Of a stretch of DNA of 5,624 nt, positions 1 through 5,373 are shown in pieces. This DNA is from Treponema sp. (GTDB lineage: Bacteria > Spirochaetota > Spirochaetia > Treponematales > Treponemataceae), in the NCBI GenBank assembly GCA_014804085.1, contig JAAVAM010000023.1:17150-22773 (forward strand). The letters run 5' to 3'. Both the position numbers and the translations under genes were made by a program. The notes under the pieces are model-generated. The model was not told the DNA's origin. It worked only from the letters and a program-made list of their open reading frames with translations, and did not search any database. Position 1 is the stretch's first letter; each line of letters begins with the position of its first letter.

Positions 1-492
1 TTTGCGCCGTCGGCAAATCTTTCGGGCGACGTGTGCGGCACACTGTTCGGCACGACGGCAATCCTCACGCTCACCAAGGGCGAAGTGATTGCGACTGTCG
101 TGCTGAGCGTCGCCGTCGTGGCGATGTTCGTGCTGTGCTACAACACGCTGTTCGCCATCACCTTTGACGAGACGTTCGCCAAGGCGACCGGCATGCCGAC
201 TGAGCGGTACAACGTGCTGCTTGCCGTCGTCATCGCGGTGGTCATCGTGCTTGCCATGCATCTGGTCGGGACGCTCCTCGTCAGCGCGCTCGTGATTTTT
301 CCGGCGATGACCGCAATGCGCCTGTGCACGTCGTTCAAGCGCGTGACGATCTGCGCCGCGCTCGTTTCCGTGGCGTGTGCGCTCGCCGGAATGGTCGCCG
401 CAATCCTTGCCGGAACGCCCGTCGGCGCGACAATCGTGGCGGCGAACATCATCGCCTTTGCCGCCGCGTCTGTATGGTCGTCCGTCAGATAG
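1..492 (+). CDS. Metal ABC transporter permease, ABC-3 (ZnuB/TroC/TroD) family, C-terminal part
   Basis: This is the C-terminal 163 residues of an inner-membrane permease that would import a divalent metal such as Zn2+ or Mn2+, working with an ATPase and a periplasmic binding protein. The reading frame is open from base 1 and the start lies outside the window. Hydrophobic segments are visible at about residues 28-52, 70-108 (two helices), 113-137 and 140-159. The family pattern is clear: an FDE motif followed by FAKATG (residues 55-64), then VGTLLVSALVIFPAMTA (89-105), and a late TPVGATIV segment (139-146). It ends in a basic SVR tail and a TAG stop. The metal cannot be told from this part, so no symbol is given. 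Partner genes are expected just to the left. Family assignment is firm; substrate is open. Confidence 0.9.
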   Translation, partial: FAPSANLSGDVCGTLFGTTAILTLTKGEVIATVVLSVAVVAMFVLCYNTLFAITFDETFAKATGMPTERYNVLLAVVIAVVIVLAMHLVGTLLVSALVIFPAMTAMRLCTSFKRVTICAALVSVACALAGMVAAILAGTPVGATIVAANIIAFAAASVWSSVR

Positions 493-538
493 CGGCACGT
501 CAAACGTATTAGCGCGACGAAACGACATGCGCTCCCCT

Positions 539-734
539 TTTACCTATGTAATAACAGCGAGATTACCTGCGTGAAAACGGTTAGTTTACCTGCGTAACAA
601 CAACTATATTACCTCAGGGAAAACCGCTAGTGTACCTGCGTAACAATAACTATATTACCTAAGGGAAAACCGCTAGTTTACCTGCGTAATAATAACTATA
701 TTACCTCAGGGAAAACGGCTCATTTACCTGCGTA
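539..734. repeat. 46-bp tandem repeat made of alternating 23-bp half-units
   Basis: Four full 46-bp copies start at 539, 585, 631 and 677, with a 12-base partial copy at 723. Each copy splits into two related 23-mers, so TTACCT recurs every 23 bases at 540, 563, 586, 609, 655, 678, 701 and 724; the expected site at 632 reads GTACCT. From 586 on, odd half-units continue gcgtaacaacaactata and even ones cagggaaaaccgctagt, with few substitutions. Two half-units contain the short palindrome TTACCTGCGTAA (586-597 and 678-689). A length of 46 is not divisible by three and no ORF crosses the array, so it is not coding. There are no unique spacers, which excludes a CRISPR array. The 23-bp period, about two helical turns, would suit a row of protein-binding sites, but that is inference. 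Confidence 0.9.
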
Positions 735-841
735 TCCGCAAAATATCTCTGAAAAAAAAAACGTACTTTTTTCCGCAAAAGCGTGCATTTTTGAAAAATC
801 AGCGTCTATAAGTAAGTGAACCAACAAACACAGGAGAACGT
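735..841 (+). promoter_or_regulatory. AT-rich leader with possible promoter and ribosome binding site of the nuclease stub
   Basis: Between the array and the stub lies an AT-rich stretch with a run of ten A (752-761) facing six T (767-772), which could form a weak A/T hairpin. TATAAG at 807-812 is a plausible -10 box, but no good -35 hexamer lies 16-18 bases before it; TTGAAA at 791-796 is only 10 bases away. AGGAG at 832-836 sits five bases before the ATG at 842 and is a good ribosome binding site. The promoter part of this call is weak. Confidence 0.35.
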
Positions 842-931
842 ATGGAAAAAGGGAAACATCTCACGCCCGCCGAGCAGTGGGAGCGGGCGACGCTGGCGGA
901 CAACTTCATCTTCTACAAGGTAATGTATTGA
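842..931 (+). pseudogene. N-terminal stub of an Rpn-family (PD-(D/E)XK) nuclease/putative transposase
   Basis: A 29-codon frame opens with ATG five bases after an AGGAG ribosome binding site and ends in TGA at 929-931. Its residues 7-28 (LTPAEQWERATLADN, then FIFYKVM) resemble the conserved start of Rpn-type recombination-promoting nucleases, in which an xxATxADNFIFYKVM-like helix precedes the catalytic PD-(D/E)XK core. Full family members are usually well over 200 residues. Here the frame breaks directly after KVM, exactly where a long inverted repeat begins, and no frame downstream continues the family pattern. It therefore has no catalytic residues and cannot be a nuclease. The intact leader and start suggest a recent truncation or a retained 5' fragment of a multicopy family. 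It could instead be a real small peptide or a leader ORF. The family match is from memory of the motif, not a search. Confidence 0.65.
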
Positions 932-965
932 GGACAGCAGCATAAATGATGCCGCTGTCCTCAAT
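927..965. repeat. Long imperfect hairpin overlapping the end of the nuclease stub
   Basis: The arms 927-938 (ATTGAGGACAGC) and 954-965 (GCTGTCCTCAAT) are perfectly complementary over 12 bp. After one mismatch (939/953) an inner 4-bp stem, GCAT/ATGC, closes a five-base loop. The stub's stop codon lies in the left arm. There is no T-tract on either side, so it is not a standard terminator. It is more like a palindromic inserted or dispersed element. Confidence 0.85.
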
Positions 966-991
966 TGACAGTTTTCTCCGAAAACTGTCAA
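965..991. repeat. Perfect 11-bp inverted repeat
   Basis: TTGACAGTTTT (965-975) and AAAACTGTCAA (981-991) form an 11-bp perfect stem with a five-base loop, ctccg. It begins at the base where the previous hairpin ends. The left arm contains TTGACA, a perfect -35 hexamer, but no matching -10 box is seen 17 bases on. It could be a dispersed palindromic repeat or an RNA hairpin. Confidence 0.85.
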
Positions 992-997
992 ATTAAC

Positions 998-1041
998 CGT
1001 GCGCCGGTAGCGCACGACTGCGCCGTACCTCGTTTATACGG
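998..1041. repeat. Two further small hairpins completing a four-hairpin cluster
   Basis: CGTGCGC (998-1004) pairs with GCGCACG (1010-1016) across a five-base loop. CCGTA (1023-1027) pairs with TACGG (1037-1041) across nine bases. A direct repeat TGCGCCG (1000-1006 and 1019-1025) links the two. Neither hairpin is followed by a T-tract. Confidence 0.6.
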
Positions 1042-1071
1042 TAATTTATAGAAAGAAATCAAGCAAACAAC

Positions 1072-1099
1072 AAAAAAGGCAGGGGCTTGCGCCCCTGCC
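1072..1099 (-). terminator. Rho-independent terminator of the lipoprotein gene
   Basis: The arms GGCAGGGGC (1078-1086) and GCCCCTGCC (1091-1099) form a 9-bp GC-rich stem with the loop ttgc. Six A at 1072-1077 on the plus strand give a U6 tract directly after the stem on the minus-strand transcript. It lies 43 bases past the stop codon of the leftward gene at 1143, so it fits that gene. There is no T-tract on the plus-strand side. Confidence 0.92.
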
Positions 1100-1142
1100 C
1101 AAAACGACCTGACACATGGAAGCCAAGCCGTTCAATCCAAAG

Positions 1143-2147
1143 TTATTCTCCGTCTACCGGGGCGACATTCGCGAGGAAGTAGGTCTTTGCATAATTCCAT
1201 TCGCCGGAAAGAGTCGCGCCTTTATAAATATTCGCATAGACAGCCTGTTTTTTCTCATTGCTGCTTGTAACTCCGCTTGTATCAAGTTTTTCCGCACCGT
1301 CCATTACATCGCTATAGCCGGAACCAAGAGAGGTGTCGCTCATAGCGGGGATAACCCATAACTTCTTGAGATTAGAAGCCGTAGTCCCCTCCAATGACGG
1401 ATCTGTATCGTAAATAGCGACAACCCATGAACCAGGAGTAGCCTCGAGATAACGAGTATCCTCACAAGTAACTTTCTGACCAAATTTTTTATGCGAAGTG
1501 TCACCCGTAAAATCAGCAGCAGTCGGTCTAATTGCGACATCGACCCACAAATTCAAGTCACCTGACTTGGGAGCACTCATATCCAAAGTCTCAAAACCAC
1601 CATCTGAACCATTTGAAATATCCCATTCAACCGTTCCCGTAACATCATCAGCCGTTATCTTAGCCGACGCACCTTTTTTAGGCAAAGTTGTCGCGCCAAA
1701 ATTATTCTTGCTTTTTTCCGTAACATTATAGAAACGAGAAAGATATGCCTGCACCCTGCCGTCATAGTATCTGACACCCACAACGTTGAACGTTTCAGAA
1801 GCTTCATCGCTATCTTTACCATCCTTGCTTTTCAAGTCCCACGCAAAGCCCATTACGCCCGCATTCTCAGATCCATTATTAAGCGTAATTTTGGTGAGCG
1901 CACCAAGATGCTTGAGCGATGTGCGATTCCATGCACGGTACACGCCGCGAATGCCTGTCTTAACGTCCTCGTCCTTCTCACCTTGTTTCGGCACGTATCC
2001 ATCGGTGTTATTATAGTAGACCTTGTAACTATTGTTACCCCCCGTAATCGCGCCCTCCGGGTCGTCCTCGTTGTCACACGCCACAAATCCGAGCGATGCC
2101 GCACACAGCACTGCCGACGCAAGCAACAGTTTTTTCGTCAGTTTCAT
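1143..2147 (-). CDS. Putative spirochaetal lipoprotein of unknown function
   Basis: The product has 334 residues. The start at 2147 is chosen because GGAGGA (2151-2156) lies just before it and a classic lipoprotein signal follows; an ORF extension to 2306 would run through the promoter. The signal has a basic N-terminus (MKLTKK), a hydrophobic core (residues 7-22) and a lipobox FVAC with Cys24 as the predicted lipidated residue, followed by an acidic linker DNEDDPEG. The mature part looks beta-rich, with alternating short hydrophobic strands (VMGFAWDL, LWVDVAIRP, GSWVVAIYD), many Gly/Asp/Asn turns and no membrane helix. I recognise no domain. It should be exported and membrane-anchored, possibly surface-exposed. 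It has its own promoter and terminator, so it is monocistronic. GC is about 42-45% in most lines against about 60% in hslU, which may mean transfer or fast evolution of a surface protein. Confidence 0.87.
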   Translation of the reverse strand: MKLTKKLLLASAVLCAASLGFVACDNEDDPEGAITGGNNSYKVYYNNTDGYVPKQGEKDEDVKTGIRGVYRAWNRTSLKHLGALTKITLNNGSENAGVMGFAWDLKSKDGKDSDEASETFNVVGVRYYDGRVQAYLSRFYNVTEKSKNNFGATTLPKKGASAKITADDVTGTVEWDISNGSDGGFETLDMSAPKSGDLNLWVDVAIRPTAADFTGDTSHKKFGQKVTCEDTRYLEATPGSWVVAIYDTDPSLEGTTASNLKKLWVIPAMSDTSLGSGYSDVMDGAEKLDTSGVTSSNEKKQAVYANIYKGATLSGEWNYAKTYFLANVAPVDGE

Positions 2148-2150
2148 TGT

Positions 2151-2175
2151 TCCTCCGTATCTCCGCACAGCGGAG
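2151..2175 (-). promoter_or_regulatory. Leader hairpin next to the lipoprotein Shine-Dalgarno sequence
   Basis: In the minus-strand leader, CTCCGC (2175-2170) pairs with GCGGAG (2166-2161) across a three-base loop. Only three bases later comes the ribosome binding site, CGGAGGA (2157-2151). The 5' arm CTCCG could pair either with the hairpin's own 3' arm or with the Shine-Dalgarno sequence, because CGGAG occurs in both. This gives two exclusive folds, one leaving the site free and one covering it. The complementarity is seen; regulation is inferred. Confidence 0.45.
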
Positions 2176-2194
2176 CGTTTATAGAATTTCGACA

Positions 2195-2222
2195 AGTATA
2201 AAAAAAAATGGCACTTTTTCAA
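2195..2222 (-). promoter_or_regulatory. Sigma-70-type promoter of the lipoprotein gene
   Basis: On the minus strand TTGAAA (2222-2217) and TATACT (2200-2195) are separated by 16 bases, which include a run of T. Each hexamer differs from consensus at one or two positions. The start of transcription would be near 2188, giving a leader of about 40 bases that holds the hairpin and ribosome binding site. TATAAA at 2183-2178 is an alternative -10 with only a poly-T -35. Confidence 0.65.
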
Positions 2223-2309
2223 GCCGTTTTCTTGCCTTTCGTACAGTTTTTTGCGAAATTCGGCGCGTTTTTTGCCGCCACCGGCATATTCCGCGCGGCG
2301 GCGCACGGG

Positions 2310-2338
2310 ATGACAGGCGCGGAAAAACGTGCTATACT
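2310..2338 (+). promoter_or_regulatory. Sigma-70-type promoter of the exported-protein gene
   Basis: ATGACA (2310-2315), one mismatch from TTGACA, is followed after exactly 17 bases by TATACT (2333-2338). Transcription would begin near 2345, about 30 bases before the GTG start at 2376. The position rules out the upstream ATG at 2208 as the start codon. Confidence 0.75.
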
Positions 2339-2363
2339 GAAAGCGTTCCGCGGCAACGACGGA

Positions 2364-2369
2364 AAGGAG
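2364..2369 (+). promoter_or_regulatory. Ribosome binding site deciding a GTG start
   Basis: AAGGAG lies six bases before the GTG at 2376. No ATG in frame lies nearby, and the next codons give a basic, then hydrophobic export signal, so GTG is the likely initiator. Confidence 0.8.
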
Positions 2370-2375
2370 CGGCGT

Positions 2376-3122
2376 GTGAAAAAATCGGCAATCGGTGCAA
2401 TTTGTTTTCTGATAGTATCAGCGGGGGCATACTGCGCACAGACGGAGACGGCGGACGTATACGAGCCGACGGCGATTCCCCGGCCGGCGCGCAAAAAACT
2501 GCCGTCGCTGTTCTCCAAAAAAGTGGCGCAGACGGTCACGCTGTCGGAGTTCTCGCTGTTCCGCTACAATTACCTGAACACGAAAGTCAACATTGAGCCG
2601 GTGGAGATTTTTTACGAGCCGAAATATCAAGAAGTCGGCCTCACGCTCGACGCGAAAGGCAGCCGCTACCTTACGTTCGACCCGGCAGCCCTGCGGGACT
2701 TGCGGGCGGCGTTCGACCAATACGACGCGGCATTTGAGGCAAAGACGCTCGTGACAAAAAAGACAAAATATGCGCACGCCTACGGGAAAATCCCCGTGCA
2801 TTATATAGTAAGAAACCTGCTCGGCGACATTCCCTACGAGCCGGTCATCACCTGCGGGTACGTGTTCGTGGGGCAGTCGCCCTACTTTATCATCACCGTT
2901 CCCGAAACAAAAAGCACATTGCACAATCCCGTCGATGACGAGCGGACGCGCACCTCAACACCGGTAAAACTGCTGTTCAACCGCAACCAAATGCGGACGT
3001 TCCTCACGCTGACGCAGGAAGAGAACGTGGCGCAGGCACTGCAAGCGGCGGCGGAAAAGGTGGACGCAGACGCGGCAGAACCGCCCGCAGGCGGCACTGC
3101 CGACGTGCCCGACCCAAAATAA
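2376..3122 (+). CDS. Putative exported (periplasmic) protein of unknown function
   Basis: The product has 248 residues from a GTG start supported by AAGGAG and a good promoter. The N-terminus (residues 1-21) reads as a Sec signal: KKS, then a hydrophobic stretch AIGAICFLIVSAGA, with likely cleavage around residues 18-21. Cys20 follows a tyrosine, so a lipobox is unlikely though spirochaete rules are loose. A basic, proline-rich segment (PRPARKK, about 36-42) follows, then a folded domain of about 150 residues with mixed strands (VNIEPVEIFY, YVFVGQSPYFIITV), a charged amphipathic region (LRDLRAAFDQYDAAFEAKTL) and a helix around LTQEENVAQALQAAAEKV. The last 20 residues are low-complexity Ala/Pro/Asp. 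I recognise no family. It diverges from the lipoprotein gene and converges on hslU with only 10 bases between stop codons. Its GC matches the hsl genes, so it looks native. Confidence 0.82.
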   Translation: MKKSAIGAICFLIVSAGAYCAQTETADVYEPTAIPRPARKKLPSLFSKKVAQTVTLSEFSLFRYNYLNTKVNIEPVEIFYEPKYQEVGLTLDAKGSRYLTFDPAALRDLRAAFDQYDAAFEAKTLVTKKTKYAHAYGKIPVHYIVRNLLGDIPYEPVITCGYVFVGQSPYFIITVPETKSTLHNPVDDERTRTSTPVKLLFNRNQMRTFLTLTQEENVAQALQAAAEKVDADAAEPPAGGTADVPDPK

Positions 3123-3132
3123 CGACGAATGA

Positions 3133-4515
3133 CTACAGGATATAGCGCGACAGATCCTGATCCGCGCTGATGTCCTTGAGCTTGTCCTCCACGAACGCGC
3201 GGTCAATGACGATTGTCTCGCCGGCATGTTCGTCGGCATCAAAGCTGATCGCCTCGGTCACCTTTTCCATAATTGTGTGCAGGCGGCGCGCGCCGATATT
3301 CTCGCTGCGCCCGTTCACTTCCTCGGCAATGCCCGCCATTCGGTCAATCGCGTCGTCGGTAAAGGTGAGCGTCACGCCCTCGGTCTGCAACAGCGCGGTG
3401 TACTGCTTGGTGAGCGCATTCTTCGGCTCGGTCAGAATGCGCCGGAAGTCGTCCTTGCTCAGGCTGCCCAGCTCCACACGCAAAGGAAAGCGTCCCTGCA
3501 ATTCGGGAATGAGGTCGCCCGGCGCGGCAACGCTGAACGCCCCCGCCGCCACGAACAGGATATGCGTCGTGTCCACCACGCCGTAGCGCGTGTTGACCTT
3601 TGAGCCTTCCACGATCGGCAGAATGTCGCGCTGCACGCCCTCACGGCTCACGTCCTGCCCGTGCAACTGCCCGCTCTTGACGGCAATCTTGTCGATCTCG
3701 TCGATAAAAATAATGCCGCTCTGCTCCACGCGGCGTTTCGCCTCGTCCGCAACCTTGTCGGCATCGATCATCGCGTTGAGCGTCTCCTCGGTGATGATCT
3801 TGCGCGCCTCGCGCACGGAGACATGCCGTTTCTTGTAGCGGCCGCCCGTGAGCATCTGCGTCAAGTCTTCCATGCCGCTCTGCAAGTCCTCCATGTTGCC
3901 GCCCGCAATAATGCCCATGCTCGGCATGCGGTTCGTGCGCTCCACGGTCACCTCAACCTCGCGCTCCTCCAGCGTACCGTCGCGCAGCATTTGCCGGAAT
4001 TTTTCGCGGGTGGAATTGCCGTCCTGCCCCGCCGCATCGGGAAGCGCGTTCCCCTGCTCCGCCGGCGCGGACGGTTTCTTGTCCTTTTTCGATCCGGGAA
4101 GGAGCAGGTCAAGCAGTTTTTCCTCCACCTTGGGCTTGCACGATTCGCGCAGCGACTCCTCCATCTCGGACTTGACGTTCATGTAGCTGACCGCCATCAG
4201 GTCGCGCACCATGCTCTCCACGTCGCGCCCCACGTAGCCCACCTCGGTGTACTTGGTCGCCTCGACCTTCAGGAACGGCGCGTTCACCAGCTTTGCCAGC
4301 CGCCGCGCAATCTCCGTCTTGCCGCACCCCGTCGGCCCCATCATCAGAATGTTCTTGGGCGCAACCTCGTCCCGGATGTCCTCCGCAAGGTGCAGCCGCC
4401 GCTCGCGGTTGCGCAGGGCAATCGCCACGGCCTTTTTCGCCTCTTTCTGCCCGATGATATAGGCATCCAGCTTGGCGACGATTTGTTTCGGTGTCAGTCC
4501 TGTCAGTGCCATCAT
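3133..4515 (-). CDS. hslU: ATP-dependent protease ATPase subunit HslU (ClpY)
   Basis: HslU is the hexameric AAA+ unfoldase that binds substrates, unfolds them with ATP and threads them into the HslV peptidase in the cytoplasm. The 460 residues fit the family length. Visible in order: an N-terminal IIGQ motif (20-23); Walker A GPTGCGKT (60-67); pore loop GYVG (93-96); a variable inserted I-domain (about 110-240) with a Lys/Pro/Ala-rich linker (143-152); Walker B IIFIDEID (268-275); a [10 protein letters not shown] segment (288-297); sensor-1 region [10 protein letters not shown] (318-327); sensor-2 GARR (408-411); and the C-terminal tail DLSRYIL (454-460), which docks into HslV pockets and activates it. 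All key residues are present, so it should be active. Its ATG overlaps the hslV stop by 4 bp, indicating translational coupling. No terminator follows before the convergent neighbour. Confidence 0.98.
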   Translation of the reverse strand: MMALTGLTPKQIVAKLDAYIIGQKEAKKAVAIALRNRERRLHLAEDIRDEVAPKNILMMGPTGCGKTEIARRLAKLVNAPFLKVEATKYTEVGYVGRDVESMVRDLMAVSYMNVKSEMEESLRESCKPKVEEKLLDLLLPGSKKDKKPSAPAEQGNALPDAAGQDGNSTREKFRQMLRDGTLEEREVEVTVERTNRMPSMGIIAGGNMEDLQSGMEDLTQMLTGGRYKKRHVSVREARKIITEETLNAMIDADKVADEAKRRVEQSGIIFIDEIDKIAVKSGQLHGQDVSREGVQRDILPIVEGSKVNTRYGVVDTTHILFVAAGAFSVAAPGDLIPELQGRFPLRVELGSLSKDDFRRILTEPKNALTKQYTALLQTEGVTLTFTDDAIDRMAGIAEEVNGRSENIGARRLHTIMEKVTEAISFDADEHAGETIVIDRAFVEDKLKDISADQDLSRYIL

Positions 4516-5054
4516 GCTTCCTCCACAGTGATTGTGTTGTTGGTATAAATGCAGATACGTCCCGCAATGCCGAGCGACTTCTCCGCAATCTCGCGCGCGC
4601 TCATCGCGCCGCCGTCAAGGTATGCCAGCGCCGCCGCATAGGCGTAGTTCCCGCCCGATCCGATCGCGCACACGTCGTTCTCCGGTTCGATCACGTTCCC
4701 GTCGCCGCTGATAAGCAGGATGCAGTCGGCGTTCGCCACCAGCAGCATTGCCTCCAGCTTCTGGTACGTGCGCTCGGTGCGCCACAGCTTTGCCAGCTCC
4801 ACCGCCGAGCGCATGATGTCGCCGTTGTATTCCTTGAGTTTCTCCTCGAATTTGTCGAACAGCGTCAGCGCATCCGCCACCGACCCCGCAAAGCCCGCCA
4901 GCACCTTGCCGTTGTAGATTTTGCGGACCTTGTGCGCGTTCCCCTTGACCACCGTATTCCCCGCCGTCACCTGACCGTCGCCCGCCATCGCGACCCTGCC
5001 GTCACGCCTAACCGCAACGACCGTCGTACTCCTGATTTTCTCGTTCTGTTCCAT
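4512..5054 (-). CDS. hslV: ATP-dependent protease peptidase subunit HslV (ClpQ)
   Basis: HslV is the proteasome-like threonine peptidase that forms a double hexameric ring and degrades proteins delivered by HslU. The 180 residues begin with a nine-residue propeptide (MEQNEKIRS) before [10 protein letters not shown]. By alignment with the known E. coli sequence, Thr10 is the mature catalytic Thr1. Asp26, Lys42 and Ser133 fall at the positions of the E. coli catalytic-site residues Asp17, Lys33 and Ser124, all conserved. Other family marks are MAGDGQVT (23-30), VLAGFAG (51-57), [11 protein letters not shown] (85-95), IGSGGNYA (131-138) and the C-terminal [14 protein letters not shown] and ICIYTNN. 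The E. coli protein begins its mature part right after Met, so a longer propeptide needing self-cleavage is the notable difference. It is first in the operon. There is no good Shine-Dalgarno sequence before the ATG. Confidence 0.98.
   Translation of the reverse strand: MEQNEKIRSTTVVAVRRDGRVAMAGDGQVTAGNTVVKGNAHKVRKIYNGKVLAGFAGSVADALTLFDKFEEKLKEYNGDIMRSAVELAKLWRTERTYQKLEAMLLVANADCILLISGDGNVIEPENDVCAIGSGGNYAYAAALAYLDGGAMSAREIAEKSLGIAGRICIYTNNTITVEEA
4518..4524 (-). promoter_or_regulatory. hslU ribosome binding site inside the end of hslV
   Basis: GGAGGAA (4524-4518) is made of the last sense codons of hslV. Two adjacent ATG codons follow, at 4515 and 4512. From the GGAGG core the spacing is four bases to the first and seven to the second, so translation may start at the second ATG (459 residues). 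The first is kept here for the ATGA overlap. Confidence 0.7.
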
Positions 5055-5060
5055 ACCCTA

Positions 5061-5090
5061 AAGATACACCGAAACCGCACCCGTTGGCAA
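5061..5090 (-). promoter_or_regulatory. Probable hslVU promoter
   Basis: On the minus strand TTGCCA (5090-5085), one mismatch from TTGACA, and TATCTT (5066-5061) are 18 bases apart. The expected start of transcription, six to eight bases past the -10 box, falls at about 5053-5055, which is the A of the hslV ATG or next to it. The absence of a ribosome binding site agrees with a leaderless message. Confidence 0.5.
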
Positions 5091-5147
5091 GGAAAAAGTG
5101 CCGACGACGTGTCCAGGCACGTATGCCCGCACTTACCTATTAAAGCG

Positions 5148-5234
5148 GGGGAAAAGCCTTTCCCCTCGGGCGCACTGCGTTGCGCCCTACCCCTTTCTGC
5201 GGGGACACCCCGCAACGCCCCGTTTTTTTTTTTT
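5148..5234 (+). terminator. GC-rich hairpin series ending in a 12-T tract, terminator-like on the plus strand
   Basis: Three stems follow one another: GGGGAAA/TTTCCCC (5148-5154, 5159-5165), GGGCGCA/TGCGCCC (5168-5174, 5181-5187) and TGCGGGG/CCCCGCA (5198-5204, 5208-5214). Alternatives compete: GCGTTGCG (5177-5184) pairs with CGCAACGC (5211-5218), and CGGGG (5200-5204) with CCCCG (5218-5222), the latter directly before twelve T (5223-5234). The final stem plus T-tract would terminate rightward transcription, yet no rightward gene is seen here. It may be a barrier between units or part of a dispersed element. Confidence 0.45.
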
Positions 5235-5257
5235 CGCTTGGAAGCGGACGGAACGTC

Positions 5258-5308
5258 TTGGGGAGGGAACACCCCTCTACTTTCGAAGCGGGGGTTTTCC
5301 CTCCCCAA
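5258..5308. repeat. Large three-tier inverted repeat
   Basis: TTGGGGAGGGAA (5258-5269) pairs perfectly with TTCCCTCCCCAA (5297-5308). After one mismatch, ACCCC (5271-5275) pairs with GGGGT (5291-5295). At the tip CTT (5280-5282) pairs with AAG (5286-5288). The total is 20 base pairs in 51 bases, with no T-tract on either side. One arm is purine-rich and the other pyrimidine-rich. It may be a mobile or dispersed intergenic palindrome rather than a terminator. Confidence 0.8.
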
Positions 5309-5331
5309 ACCCCACCTATTCCCCAGCACGA

Positions 5332-5350
5332 TTTAGGGCTGCGCCCTAAA
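5332..5350. repeat. Perfect 8-bp hairpin
   Basis: TTTAGGGC (5332-5339) pairs with GCCCTAAA (5343-5350) across the three-base loop tgc. There is no adjoining T-tract. It lies 23 bases before the 21-bp repeat array. Confidence 0.7.
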
Positions 5351-5373
5351 AACCCATGCTCCCAATACGAAAT

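Noticed and set aside
511..540. Possible terminator after the permease (AGCGC/GCGCT then CCCCTTTT)
   Set aside because: The stem has only 5 bp, a 13-base loop and a T-run interrupted from the stem by C; too weak to call.
539..734. CRISPR array
   Set aside because: The whole 46-bp unit is repeated; there are no unique spacers and no cas genes.
965..970. TTGACA-like hexamer in the second hairpin as a promoter
   Set aside because: The TTGACA at 965-970 has no acceptable -10 box 16-18 bases downstream, and the hexamer is explained by the inverted repeat.
2252..2273. Weak terminator-like stem GCG/CGC followed by six T in the divergent region
   Set aside because: The stem is only three or four pairs, and no gene ends there on the plus strand.
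2148..2306. Upstream extension of the lipoprotein start to 2306
   Set aside because: The extension lies across the promoter and leader hairpin and would place the lipoprotein signal internally.
2208..2375. Upstream extension of the exported protein from an ATG at 2208
   Set aside because: It would include the promoter at 2310-2338 and bury the export signal; the GTG at 2376 has a good ribosome binding site and signal peptide.
3661..4548. Plus-strand 295-codon frame antisense to hslU
   Set aside because: Shadow of a GC-rich gene. The His/Leu/Arg-rich product has no recognisable domain, and the opposite strand is unambiguously hslU.
4491..5336. Plus-strand 281-codon frame antisense to hslV and its upstream region
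   Set aside because: Shadow of hslV. The product is Arg/His-rich without domain features and crosses the hairpin series and T12 tract.
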